Origin: a virus
Length of the DNA stretch: 37,498 nt
IMG/VR virus record: IMGVR_UViG_3300033553_000812
Span: 1-37,498 of that record
Direction: 5' to 3' (one strand)
Below, in pieces: positions 1-6,945 of this stretch. The notes below the pieces were generated by a model. That model worked only from the letters and a program-made list of their open reading frames with translations. It did not search any database and was not told where the DNA came from. The stretch's first letter is position 1. Each line of letters begins with the position of its first letter. Both the position numbers and the translations under genes were made by a program.

Positions 1-765
1 TCAGTTCTCGGGCCTCGATGTCCCTTCGACGCAGACGCGGTTTCGGCCGGATTGCTTGGCGCAGTAGAGTTCTTGGTCGGCCCGCTCCAACAGGGCCGAC
101 ACGGATTCCCCTGTCCGGTGAGTGGCGACCCCGGCGCTTATCGTGACGCTCAGCATGGAATGGTCGGCGCTGATTTCCGTCTTCTCCACGGCTTGCCGGA
201 TTCGCTCCGCACACTGTCTGGCTTCCTCAAGCCCTTCGCCCGGCAAAAAGACGGCCAGTTCCTCCCCTCCGAAGCGCACCGGGATGTCACCGGCACGGAT
301 CTGCTCGCGCACGAGGGTGCCAATATGGGCAAGCACCCGGTCGCCCGCGAGGTGACCGTAACGATCGTTGACCCGCTTGAAGTGGTCTAGGTCGAGCATG
401 ACCATCGAGAACCCCTGGTCGGGATGGCGGTCGTGCAAGGCGACAAGCGGCGGAATGGCATCCTTCATGTACAGCCGGGTAAACAGATCGGTCAGCGGGT
501 CACGTATTGCGGTGCGCAGCATCTGCGCCCTATTCGCCTCGCGTAGTACCAGCACCACGCCCGTCATCGCGATCGCCAGGGCGATGGCGCCGCCCAGTGC
601 GATGTAGGCCAGTAAGAGCGGCATGGAGGCGTCGGCGGAGGTGTAGAAGGTGATTCGCCAGTCGGTGCCCGGGACCCGTATCGTGGAGACGCCGACGTGC
701 TCGCCCGGGTGCATCAGGAACGAATGCTGTTCGGTTTCGGGTCGCACCCGGTAGGGAGTGGGCAT
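1..765 (-). CDS. 5'-truncated membrane-anchored diguanylate cyclase (host gene split by the prophage)
   Basis: GGDEF-domain enzyme, which in intact form makes cyclic di-GMP from two GTP. Counting from the ATG at 765, one transmembrane helix covers about residues 49-74. The GGDEF domain fills residues 85-245, with the metal-binding MLDLDHF stretch near 123-129, the active-site loop GGEEL at 166-170 and an inhibitory-site RxxD (RAGD) at 157-160, five residues before GGEEL. The frame continues without a stop upstream to 864 but has no ATG there; the stop at 865-867 lies in the phage terminus. The remaining N-terminal residues look like the tail end of a periplasmic sensor domain. The gene is therefore host DNA cut by prophage insertion, and the missing 5' part should lie beyond the right prophage end. 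The GGDEF domain itself is complete, so a shortened protein could still be made from 765, although the ribosome-binding site there is weak. Confidence 0.85.
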   Translation of the reverse strand: MPTPYRVRPETEQHSFLMHPGEHVGVSTIRVPGTDWRITFYTSADASMPLLLAYIALGGAIALAIAMTGVVLVLREANRAQMLRTAIRDPLTDLFTRLYMKDAIPPLVALHDRHPDQGFSMVMLDLDHFKRVNDRYGHLAGDRVLAHIGTLVREQIRAGDIPVRFGGEELAVFLPGEGLEEARQCAERIRQAVEKTEISADHSMLSVTISAGVATHRTGESVSALLERADQELYCAKQSGRNRVCVEGTSRPEN

Positions 766-858
766 GACCCTGGGGCGAATGCCCTCGTAACGACGCTCCT
801 CCTTCAGTCGATCCAGTGTGATGTCGGAAAGTGGGTGACGGCTCAGATGCAGCCATTC

Positions 859-872
859 TGTGACTTAACGGG
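859..872 (+). other. Predicted left terminus of the prophage (attL side)
   Basis: The open GGDEF frame is lost at TGTGACTTAACGGG (859-872). Mu-family ends begin with 5'-TG, so 859 or 861 is the likely first phage base. The stop codon that closes the host frame (865-867 on the minus strand) falls inside this stretch. The expected 5-bp target duplication would be the bases just before it, but it cannot be confirmed without the right end. Confidence 0.55.
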
Positions 873-885
873 AGAGTCTGCGTAG

Positions 886-925
886 GTGGGAAGAACAGGG
901 ATTTGGTGCGATGAAGTGGGACGAA
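886..925 (+). repeat. Direct repeats near left end, candidate transposase-binding sites
   Basis: GTGGGAAGAA at 886-895 and GTGGGACGAA at 916-925 match in 9 of 10 bases and are 30 bp apart, about three helical turns. MuA binds several sites near each phage end, so these are candidate L-end sites. This is inferred from position and repetition only. Confidence 0.35.
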
Positions 926-997
926 TGTCGTCGTGGCGCGGTTAGTGCCATGGCTGCGCACTCAATTTGTAGACATCGCGTGGAAACCGGATTTTGC

Positions 998-1023
998 AGG
1001 CCCCTCAATCGAGGGGCTTTTTT
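998..1023 (+). terminator. Intrinsic terminator, + strand
   Basis: CCCCTC (1001-1006), loop AATC, GAGGGG (1011-1016), then CTTTTTT (1017-1023). A strong hairpin with a T-run in the + direction only. It would stop rightward transcripts entering from the host or from the left end before they run antisense into the repressor gene. Confidence 0.8.
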
Positions 1024-1044
1024 GTGCGCGATTGTTTGCGCGGC

Positions 1045-1884
1045 TCACCCCATCGGGCCGGCGTGCCAGATCACCTTGCCTATCACCTTCAGCTCCCCAT
1101 CACCCAGGTGGGCCGTAAATGGCTCGTACGCGCGGTTTGAACTCATCACCTTCACCTGGTCGCCAGGCAGACGTTGTAGGCGCTTGACCGCTACCTGGTG
1201 ATCGATCTGCACCACGTAGATCCCATCGCGCGGCACCCGGTTGGCGAACGAGGTGTCGACCATGACGATCTCGCCGTCGTGCAGGTCGGGCTCCATCGAA
1301 TCACCGCGCACGTAGATGAGGTGGAGATCTGCCGGGTTGGCGTGGATGTCGCGGTGGATCCAATCGCGGCGGAACGAGAGCTGCGTCGCGATCTCCTCGC
1401 GCTCGATGTAGGAGCCGTCGCCAGCGCAGGCCTCGACGTTGTACAGCGGGATGGTGGCGAACTCTTCCGGATGAGCGCAGTAGTCACCCTTAGTCAGGAA
1501 CGGGGCTATCCGGTGCAAAAGCCGTTCGGTGGCATCTTCTGGCAAGTGGATCTCTATTTCGTCCGGACCCACATCGGCGCCCGATTCTTGCGCGATCTCA
1601 AGTAGGCACTGGTCTACAGCATCGGTGATCGATGGGTCCCGGTTGATATTGCCAGGCAGCTTTCGCTGGGCATCGGCAAGCAACATCTCTCCTTTCCCTG
1701 CCAGCAGCCAGTCCGCGCTGTAGCCAGCCTCCATGAGCCGGGAAAGGAAGTCTGCGTCCGGAACGCGGTCACCACGTTCGTAGTTTCCCCAGGAGTTTTT
1801 GTGGACCCCGCACTCTGCTGCGATCGAAGCCTGACTTCGATCACCCCGTATGTGTTTCAGACGATCGCCGATCGTGGTTGTCAC
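1045..1884 (-). CDS. Phage repressor (HTH plus S24 LexA/CI-type peptidase domain)
   Basis: Maintains lysogeny by binding operators at the early control region. From the GTG at 1884 (279 aa), an XRE-type helix-turn-helix covers about residues 6-60 and the S24 domain about 145-270. The serine of GDSMEP is residue 196 and the lysine of VAVKRLQ is residue 234, which fits the Ser-Lys catalytic dyad of self-cleaving LexA/CI proteins. A CAGDG stretch near 153-157 lies at the usual position of the Ala-Gly cleavage site. The GTG start is chosen because AGGAG lies six bases upstream; a TTG at 1905 gives seven more residues without a better site. The gene is divergent from ner, and a 24-bp palindrome lies just upstream of its start. 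The intact dyad suggests SOS-inducible prophage release. Note that Mu's own repressor c is a different, non-S24 family. Confidence 0.93.
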   Translation of the reverse strand: MTTTIGDRLKHIRGDRSQASIAAECGVHKNSWGNYERGDRVPDADFLSRLMEAGYSADWLLAGKGEMLLADAQRKLPGNINRDPSITDAVDQCLLEIAQESGADVGPDEIEIHLPEDATERLLHRIAPFLTKGDYCAHPEEFATIPLYNVEACAGDGSYIEREEIATQLSFRRDWIHRDIHANPADLHLIYVRGDSMEPDLHDGEIVMVDTSFANRVPRDGIYVVQIDHQVAVKRLQRLPGDQVKVMSSNRAYEPFTAHLGDGELKVIGKVIWHAGPMG

Positions 1885-1896
1885 TTGAGTCTCCTG

Positions 1897-1920
1897 AAGT
1901 AGCAACTGTGGTTGCTACTT
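1897..1920. promoter_or_regulatory. Perfect 24-bp palindrome, probable repressor operator
   Basis: AAGTAGCAAC-TGTG-GTTGCTACTT: two perfect 10-bp arms with a 4-bp spacer. It begins 13 bp upstream of the GTG start of the repressor, overlapping the alternative TTG start. Position and symmetry suit autoregulation by the dimeric repressor. I did not find a second full copy by eye. Confidence 0.7.
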
Positions 1921-2024
1921 GAACAACAAGGGCAAACTAGCCGAAAGCCCGGTTATAAAACAATAAGTTACGAATATCGCGCCGACGGTAAACCTCAATC
2001 GTAAGCAGAAACCCACAAAAGGGG

Positions 2025-2053
2025 TTGACGAGACACACGAACGGGTTTAATGT
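2025..2053 (+). promoter_or_regulatory. Candidate early promoter for ner-transposase transcription
   Basis: TTGACG (2025-2030), 17-bp spacer, TAATGT (2048-2053). The -35 is good and the -10 is weak. The -10 overlaps the first ATG of ner (2050), so either the transcript starts at the ATG at 2062 or the true promoter lies a little upstream. Rightward early transcription must start in the 1920-2050 gap, which is AT-richer than its surroundings. Confidence 0.4.
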
Positions 2054-2424
2054 CCACTCCCATGAAGCAGATAGACAGCACCACCCGCCAGCTCTTCAAC
2101 GACCCCGCCAAGCGGCGGGCGTGGGTGAAGTACCAGATCCACATGCAGGGGCGAACAATGGCAGCTGTGGCCGAGGAAGCCGGCGTTGAACGCCAGACCC
2201 TGTACCAGGCCTTCCAGCGCAGCTATCCGCGCATGGAGAAGGTGATCGCCGATGCCGTCGGTATCGAGCCGGCCGTGCTGTGGCCGGAGCGGTATGACGA
2301 GCACGGCCTGCCTCTCTACCGCATGGGGCGACCGAAACGTTCCCGCCTGAAAAAGTGTACTTCCAAAAGTAAGCGTAACAGCGCCCCGGCCGGGCGCAAC
2401 GTCCAGACGCGGGCGGTGAGCTGA
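2050..2424 (+). CDS. ner: Ner-like early DNA-binding regulator
   Basis: A 124-aa protein resembling Mu Ner and the Nlp/SfsB group, which bind between the divergent early and repressor promoters and damp transcription. The core (residues about 24-85) has the family's layout: a helix with AWVKYQ, a helix-turn-helix AAVAEEAGVERQTLYQAF (about 38-55), then a helix leading to GIEPAVLWPERY, very close in pattern to the Ner ending GVEPEEIWPSRY. The C-terminal 35 residues are basic and not part of the usual Ner core. The first gene of the rightward operon, it lies opposite the repressor, as in Mu. No clear ribosome-binding site precedes the ATG at 2050; an in-frame ATG at 2062 is an alternative start. 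Confidence 0.88.
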   Translation: MSTPMKQIDSTTRQLFNDPAKRRAWVKYQIHMQGRTMAAVAEEAGVERQTLYQAFQRSYPRMEKVIADAVGIEPAVLWPERYDEHGLPLYRMGRPKRSRLKKCTSKSKRNSAPAGRNVQTRAVS

Positions 2425-2425
2425 C

Positions 2426-2860
2426 ATGGGCCGTGATCCGCACACCCCCGACCTGTTCGAGGTGCCGCATCCGGTGCCGACATTGCCGGCATCGATGGAT
2501 TACCGGCGGGAGATGGCGGCGCTGGTGGCGCACGTACTGAAGGCCGCGGACGGCGATCGGCACGAGATTGCCTCTCGAATGACCCGGCTGGCGGGAGTCG
2601 AGGTGTCGAAATACATGCTGGACGCCTGGTCCAGCGAGGCCCGTGAGGCCTACAACATGCCGACCTGGGCGGCCCCCGTGCTCGAGGCGGCCTGCGAGAG
2701 CTACCTGGTTACCCAATGGCTCGCGCAGAAGCGCGGCGCCCAAATGCTGATCGGGCGTGAGGCGCTGACGGCCGAGCTTGGCCGACTGGAGCGCTCCCGG
2801 GAAGAAGCGAACCAACGGATTCGGGCGCTGAAAAAACAAATGGGACAGGAGGGTGCGTGA
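2426..2860 (+). CDS. Conserved early protein of transposable phages, unknown function
   Basis: A 144-aa protein between ner and the transposase, the place where B3/D3112-type phages carry a similar small protein. Near its N-terminus is a DLFEVPHPVP segment. A helical region (about 27-75) includes HEIASRMTRLAGVEVSKYML, which reads like a helix-turn-helix. A second helical, charged C-terminus (about 110-144) could form a coiled coil. The start lies one base after the ner stop, and its stop overlaps the transposase start, so the three genes are translated as a unit. DNA binding or help to the transposase is inferred, not shown. Confidence 0.75.
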   Translation: MGRDPHTPDLFEVPHPVPTLPASMDYRREMAALVAHVLKAADGDRHEIASRMTRLAGVEVSKYMLDAWSSEAREAYNMPTWAAPVLEAACESYLVTQWLAQKRGAQMLIGREALTAELGRLERSREEANQRIRALKKQMGQEGA

Positions 2861-4905
2861 TGACTAACCGTACCTTTACCGCAAGGGAGATCGCCGAGGC
2901 GATCGGTGTCAGCCCGCAAGCCATAAAGAAGCGTGCGAACCGCGAAGGATGGGCGTTCGAGGAAGCCACCGGGCGCGGCGGCAAGCGCCGCCTCTACCGC
3001 CTGACGGACCTACCGCGCGAAGTCGTCATGCGACTCACGCTGGACACAAGCGCACCCGCTCCGGCCGACGGGACGCTGCCGGCCACCAAAGGAGCCAACC
3101 TGCCGGCCGCCGAGGAGGTCAGCCAACGGCAATTGCGCGTGGCTTGGGCTCGGGCCGGCCTGTGCCGGGCGGTGAATCGCCTGGTGGCCGAGGCTGGTTT
3201 CTCCGTGAGCGCCGCCTGCCGGCACATCGCCGACGACGTGCGTGCCGGCATCGCGCCGGAGAATGTAATGCGACTGGCTAGCGAGGCCAACGACCGTCCG
3301 CGCGCCGGCGGCGGGGTTTCCCCGCGAGGCCTGCTGGGCTGGCACAAGCAATTCCGCCTCCAGGGCGAGCGCGCCCTGATTCCCGGTAGGCGACGCAAGG
3401 ATCTTTCAGTGCCGTCATGGGCAGGCGCTTTCCTGCGCCATTACCAGTTGCCGACCAAGCCGTCCGTAGCGGATGCGTACCGGGCCTTCAAACGCGACGT
3501 AAAGCACCCACCGAGCATCCATCAGGTGCGCCGTTTCCTGGCCAAGCTATCGCCGGAGGCTCGCGAACGGGGTCGTATGGGGCCGCGCGAGATTCGCAAC
3601 ATCCTTCCCTACCGGGATCGGGCTTTCAAGCACCTGGTGCCGAACGACATCTGGACGGCCGATGGACACACCTTCGATGCCGAGATCGCCCATCCGATGT
3701 TCGAGGGGAAGCTGTTTCGGCCGGAGATCACCACGTTCATGGACCTGCGCACCCGGCGGATTGTCGGCTGGAGCGTGGATCTCGCCGAGTCGGCCATCGC
3801 CGTTCTCGACGGCCTGCGCGACGGCATAGGCCGTTGCGGCATCCCGGCCATGCTGTACGTCGACAACGGCTCGGGCTATGCCAACGAGACGGTGAGGGAT
3901 GTGGTCGACCGCATCGGGATCACGATGACTCATTCCTTGCCGTACCGCTCCCAGTCACGCGGTGCGATCGAGCGAGCCCAGCAGGTCTGGACCCGCCTGG
4001 CCAAGCGCCTGCCGAGCTACATCGGTGCGGACATGGACAAGGAGGCCGGCACGCGGGTGCACAAGATCACCCGGAAGGCACTCAAGGAAGGGGTAGCCCA
4101 CCGCGCCATCATCGGCTGGGACGTGTTCCTTGAGATGGCCGAACAGGCCGTCGCCGAATACAACGCCCTGGTCCACAGCACGCTGAAAGCGAGCCCGGAT
4201 GGCGTATGGGCGCAGTTCGTGGCTAACGGCTGGAGCGCGGAGACGGTCGATGCCGAGATGCTGGACATCCTCTGCCGCCCGCAGATCGAACGGAAGACGA
4301 ACCGCGGTCGCGTGACGCTGTTCAACCGAATCTATGCGAGCGACTCGCTGGCTCACCACCACGGCGACGAGGTGCTGGTCGGCTACGACCTGCGTGACGC
4401 CAGCCGGGTATGGGTACACGACCTCTCCGGTCAATTGATCTGCGTGGCCGAGAAGGATGCGCACCAGACCAAGTACATGCCGGACGACCGGATGGCCGAG
4501 GCGCAGGAGAGGCGCACCAAGGCCCAGCTGGGCCGACTCGGCACCAAGATCGAGAACACCACCGGCCAGCGGGTCGTTTCCATCCAGCTCGAGCACCAAC
4601 CGGCCCGCACGATCGAGGGCGTGCTTGGCCCGCAGGTCATCGAAGCCGCGCCGGTCGAGGCCGAGCGCCTCGAGGAAGCGCGTGCCCGGATGCTGGCCGC
4701 CGAGCCGGAAATCGAGTGGGCCTCCGATCCGATGGGGCGATGGAAGCAATACCAGGAATGGTCAGGCCGAGATGACCTGACCGACGAGCAACGTCGCTGG
4801 GTAGCTCACTACCCGACGACTGCCGAGTTCCGCCGGACGGCGGAGTTCTACGCGGACTTTGCGCCGCAAAAAAAAACCGCCCAACGGTGCGGCAACACCG
4901 TGTGA
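2860..4905 (+). CDS. A: MuA-type DDE transposase
   Basis: Cuts and joins the phage ends to target DNA, driving both integration and replicative transposition. The 681-aa protein is close to the 663 aa of MuA. Residues about 3-60 form the winged-helix DNA-binding domain (TAREIAEAIGVSPQAIKKRA). Residues about 85-210 contain the helical end-binding domains. The catalytic core has D268 in WTADGHTF, D335 in YVDNGSGY and E371 in SRGAIERAQ, the DDE triad. A Mu C-terminal beta-barrel follows (about 475-540) and then a basic tail that in MuA contacts MuB and the host ClpX. The ATG at 2860 is preferred over a GTG at 2857 because AGGAGG sits seven bases before it. The last codons hold a run of nine A and a hairpin (see the separate entry). 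Confidence 0.97.
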   Translation: MTNRTFTAREIAEAIGVSPQAIKKRANREGWAFEEATGRGGKRRLYRLTDLPREVVMRLTLDTSAPAPADGTLPATKGANLPAAEEVSQRQLRVAWARAGLCRAVNRLVAEAGFSVSAACRHIADDVRAGIAPENVMRLASEANDRPRAGGGVSPRGLLGWHKQFRLQGERALIPGRRRKDLSVPSWAGAFLRHYQLPTKPSVADAYRAFKRDVKHPPSIHQVRRFLAKLSPEARERGRMGPREIRNILPYRDRAFKHLVPNDIWTADGHTFDAEIAHPMFEGKLFRPEITTFMDLRTRRIVGWSVDLAESAIAVLDGLRDGIGRCGIPAMLYVDNGSGYANETVRDVVDRIGITMTHSLPYRSQSRGAIERAQQVWTRLAKRLPSYIGADMDKEAGTRVHKITRKALKEGVAHRAIIGWDVFLEMAEQAVAEYNALVHSTLKASPDGVWAQFVANGWSAETVDAEMLDILCRPQIERKTNRGRVTLFNRIYASDSLAHHHGDEVLVGYDLRDASRVWVHDLSGQLICVAEKDAHQTKYMPDDRMAEAQERRTKAQLGRLGTKIENTTGQRVVSIQLEHQPARTIEGVLGPQVIEAAPVEAERLEEARARMLAAEPEIEWASDPMGRWKQYQEWSGRDDLTDEQRRWVAHYPTTAEFRRTAEFYADFAPQKKTAQRCGNTV

Positions 4906-4912
4906 TGGGCGG
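4868..4912 (-). terminator. Hairpin plus nine-A run at transposase end: minus-strand intrinsic terminator
   Basis: CCGCCCA (4877-4883) and ACGGTG (4884-4889) pair with CACCGT (4896-4901) and TGGGCGG (4906-4912), with GTGA bulged out. Nine A (4868-4876) precede it. Read on the minus strand this is a GC-rich stem followed by T9, a textbook intrinsic terminator against antisense transcription. On the + strand the stem spans the transposase stop codon and lies just before the ribosome-binding site of the next gene. Confidence 0.6.
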
Positions 4913-4927
4913 GGAACAAAGGAGTAA

Positions 4928-5683
4928 ATGAAGACTATGAGTGTAGCAAGCGAAATCCTCCCGCAACAGAGTGCGACGCCGATCGCACCACTGCAGAACG
5001 TGGTGCTGATGTGGCAGGCGCTGGACGGGGCCATGCACCGCCCCGAGCACCTGCCGGGCATGGTCGCCGTCTACGGCCCCTCCGGCGTGGGCAAGTCCAT
5101 GGCCGCCGCCTGGTCGGCGAACAAGGCGCGGGCCTACTACGTCGAGCTGCGCAGCACCTGGACCAAGAAGGCCATGATCGAGGCCCTGTGCCGCGAGATG
5201 GGCATGCCGCCGGCGCGGACCATCTACCAGGGCGTCGACCAGATTGCCGAGCAGCTGGCCCTCTCCGGGCGGCCGCTGATCGTCGACGAGGCCGACTACC
5301 TGGTCAAGAAATCCAACGTCGAGATGATCCGCGACATCTACGAGTCTTCGCACGGCACCGTGCTGCTGATCGGCGAGGAAGCCCTGCCACAAAAGCTCGG
5401 CCGCTGGGAGCGGTTCCACAACCGAATCCTGGACTGGGTGCCTGCGCAGCTGTGCAACCTCGACGACGCCCGAGCCATGGCCAGCGCATACAACTGGGTG
5501 AACGTCGAACAGGACCTGCTCGAAGAGATCCTTCGCCAGAGCCACGGCATCACCCGCCGCGTGGCGGTCAACCTGCACAAGATCGCCTCCGTTACCCGCA
5601 CTGAAGGCTGGGAAAGCGTCGATCGCGCCCGCTGGGGAAAGCGTGGTTTCTACACCGGCCAGGCGCCGGTACGGGGGCGCTGA
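4928..5683 (+). CDS. B: MuB-type ATPase, target selection protein
   Basis: AAA+ ATPase that coats target DNA and activates the transposase. Walker A is GPSGVGKS at residues 50-57 and Walker B is LIVDEAD at 117-123; GEEALPQKL further on matches a sensor 1 region. The protein is 251 aa against 312 aa for MuB. The missing part is the N-terminal HTH appendage, since only about 45 residues precede Walker A. This short form occurs in other transposable phages and in Tn7-like and IS21-like helpers. An AAAGGAG ribosome-binding site precedes the ATG. It lies 22 bp after the transposase, in the canonical A-B order. Confidence 0.95.
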   Translation: MKTMSVASEILPQQSATPIAPLQNVVLMWQALDGAMHRPEHLPGMVAVYGPSGVGKSMAAAWSANKARAYYVELRSTWTKKAMIEALCREMGMPPARTIYQGVDQIAEQLALSGRPLIVDEADYLVKKSNVEMIRDIYESSHGTVLLIGEEALPQKLGRWERFHNRILDWVPAQLCNLDDARAMASAYNWVNVEQDLLEEILRQSHGITRRVAVNLHKIASVTRTEGWESVDRARWGKRGFYTGQAPVRGR

Positions 5684-5684
5684 G

Positions 5685-6263
5685 ATGGCGCGCTCCCCGA
5701 TCAACGAAACCCGAGCCGCGGACCTGCCGCGCGATCGCGATGCCCTGTGGGCCGAGATTCGACAGCGCCGGAGGTTCACCTTCCGCGACCTCTACCTTGA
5801 CTCGCATATGGATCAGCGCTCCATCCGGGTATTCCTCCAGGGGCTGACCCGCGCCGGGATCCTCGAGCGGGACGGCAAGCGCTACCACCTGGCGCGCGAC
5901 ATGGGGCACGAGACCCCGCGCGTGCGCACCGACGGCAGCATCGTCCCGCCGACCAAGAGCGAGCGCGTCTGGCGGTCGGTCAAGATCCTGGGCACGTTCA
6001 CCGCCGACGAGATCGTGACCGCCAGCACGGACGAGACCTCCGGCCCGACCCGCAGCTACGTCCGTGACTACCTCAAGAATCTGCATCACGCGGGCTACCT
6101 GCGGGTCGCCTCCCCGTCACATCCCGGCCAGCTGGCGCGGTACGCGCTGATCCCCGCGATGTGGACCGGGCCACGTCCACCGATGGTTCAGCGCCTCAAT
6201 CAGGTTTTTGATCCCAACCTCAACCGAGTGATCTGGCGCCAGTCGCAGGGGGGTGAGTCATGA
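5685..6263 (+). CDS. Early winged-helix protein
   Basis: A 192-aa basic protein with what look like two winged-helix segments. The first (about 20-70) runs FTFRDLYLDSHMDQRSIRVF then ILERDGKRYHLA. The second (about 95-150) runs KILGTFTADEIVTA then a turn and a wing ending YLRVASPSH. Proteins with this pattern are common right after the B gene in Mu-like phages, with no proven role. The ATG at 5685 follows the B stop by one base, so translation is coupled. It ends in an ATGA overlap with the next gene. Probably a DNA-binding accessory or regulator. Confidence 0.75.
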   Translation: MARSPINETRAADLPRDRDALWAEIRQRRRFTFRDLYLDSHMDQRSIRVFLQGLTRAGILERDGKRYHLARDMGHETPRVRTDGSIVPPTKSERVWRSVKILGTFTADEIVTASTDETSGPTRSYVRDYLKNLHHAGYLRVASPSHPGQLARYALIPAMWTGPRPPMVQRLNQVFDPNLNRVIWRQSQGGES

Positions 6264-6628
6264 CCCGTGCACTCGCCATCGCGACCGAGTTCTGGGGCGA
6301 CGCCATGCCGGACTGGATCCGCATCCTCGCCGCCGAGGTCGACGCCCGCAGCCAGCGCGCCGTGGCCGAGGCCATGGGCTACTCGCCAGCGGTGATTTCC
6401 CAGGTGTTGAAGGGGCGTTACCAGGGCAATACGGACCGCGTACGCAGCGCGGTGATGGGTGCGTTTGCCGGCGCCACCGTGGCCTGCCCGGTGCTGGGCG
6501 ACCTGCCGCAGCAGGATTGCCTGCGTCACCAGCGCGCGCCTTTCAGCCCCACCAATCCGATGCGCGTGCGGCTGTACCGGGCCTGCCATGGCCATTGCCC
6601 GCACCGTCACCAGGAGAAGTCGTCATGA
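6260..6628 (+). CDS. Early HTH protein with cysteine-rich C-terminus
   Basis: A 122-aa protein. An XRE-like helix-turn-helix covers about residues 28-56 (SQRAVAEAMGYSPAVISQVL). The C-terminal half carries conserved-looking cysteines and histidines: ACPVLGDLPQQDCLRHQ and later LYRACHGHCPHRH, which could bind a metal. The same HTH plus CPVLG/CPH layout recurs in transposable phages of Pseudomonas-type hosts at this position. It overlaps both neighbours by ATGA junctions. The role is unknown; DNA binding is likely. Confidence 0.75.
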   Translation: MTRALAIATEFWGDAMPDWIRILAAEVDARSQRAVAEAMGYSPAVISQVLKGRYQGNTDRVRSAVMGAFAGATVACPVLGDLPQQDCLRHQRAPFSPTNPMRVRLYRACHGHCPHRHQEKSS

Positions 6629-6945
6629 CCGTTACTCAACAGCAGAGCATCCGCCGCACCTGCGCGCCGCCCGTACGGCGGTCGGAGGAATCCCACCAGC
6701 GCTACGCGACGCGCATGCTGCGTGTGGCCGCCGCCATCGAGCGACTGGCCGACCTCGATATCGACGTGCGAGGCATCGACCTGGACCGCCCCAGGCCCGT
6801 CATCACCATCACCAACTGCGCGGCCGTCCGTCACCTCGGGTACGCCGTGCCGTACGTCTTCGGCCACGACCGCCGCGGGCGCATGCGCCGTTACCAGGTG
6901 CTGCTCGAAGGCTGTCGGGTCGAGTGGGACGTGGTGGGCCACTAA
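6625..6945 (+). CDS. Small early protein of unknown function
   Basis: A 106-aa protein, not recognised beyond being typical of this early block. The N-terminus is basic with CAPPVRRSEESHQRY; the middle is a helix (MLRVAAAIERLADLD) followed by VRGIDLDRPRPVITITNC, then a beta-rich end. The start is fixed by the ATGA overlap with the preceding HTH gene, well inside a longer open frame. The last base of its stop is the first base of the next ATG. Confidence 0.7.
   Translation: MTVTQQQSIRRTCAPPVRRSEESHQRYATRMLRVAAAIERLADLDIDVRGIDLDRPRPVITITNCAAVRHLGYAVPYVFGHDRRGRMRRYQVLLEGCRVEWDVVGH

Noticed and set aside
961-1023. tRNA or small RNA gene ahead of the left-end terminator
   Set aside because: No cloverleaf or conserved tRNA sequence is present, and I cannot define a promoter for a small RNA. 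Only the terminator is supported.
4868-4905. Programmed frameshift at A9 producing a longer transposase fusion
   Set aside because: Both alternative frames stop within about 20 codons, so no fusion with the B protein is possible. Kept only as a possible C-terminal variant.
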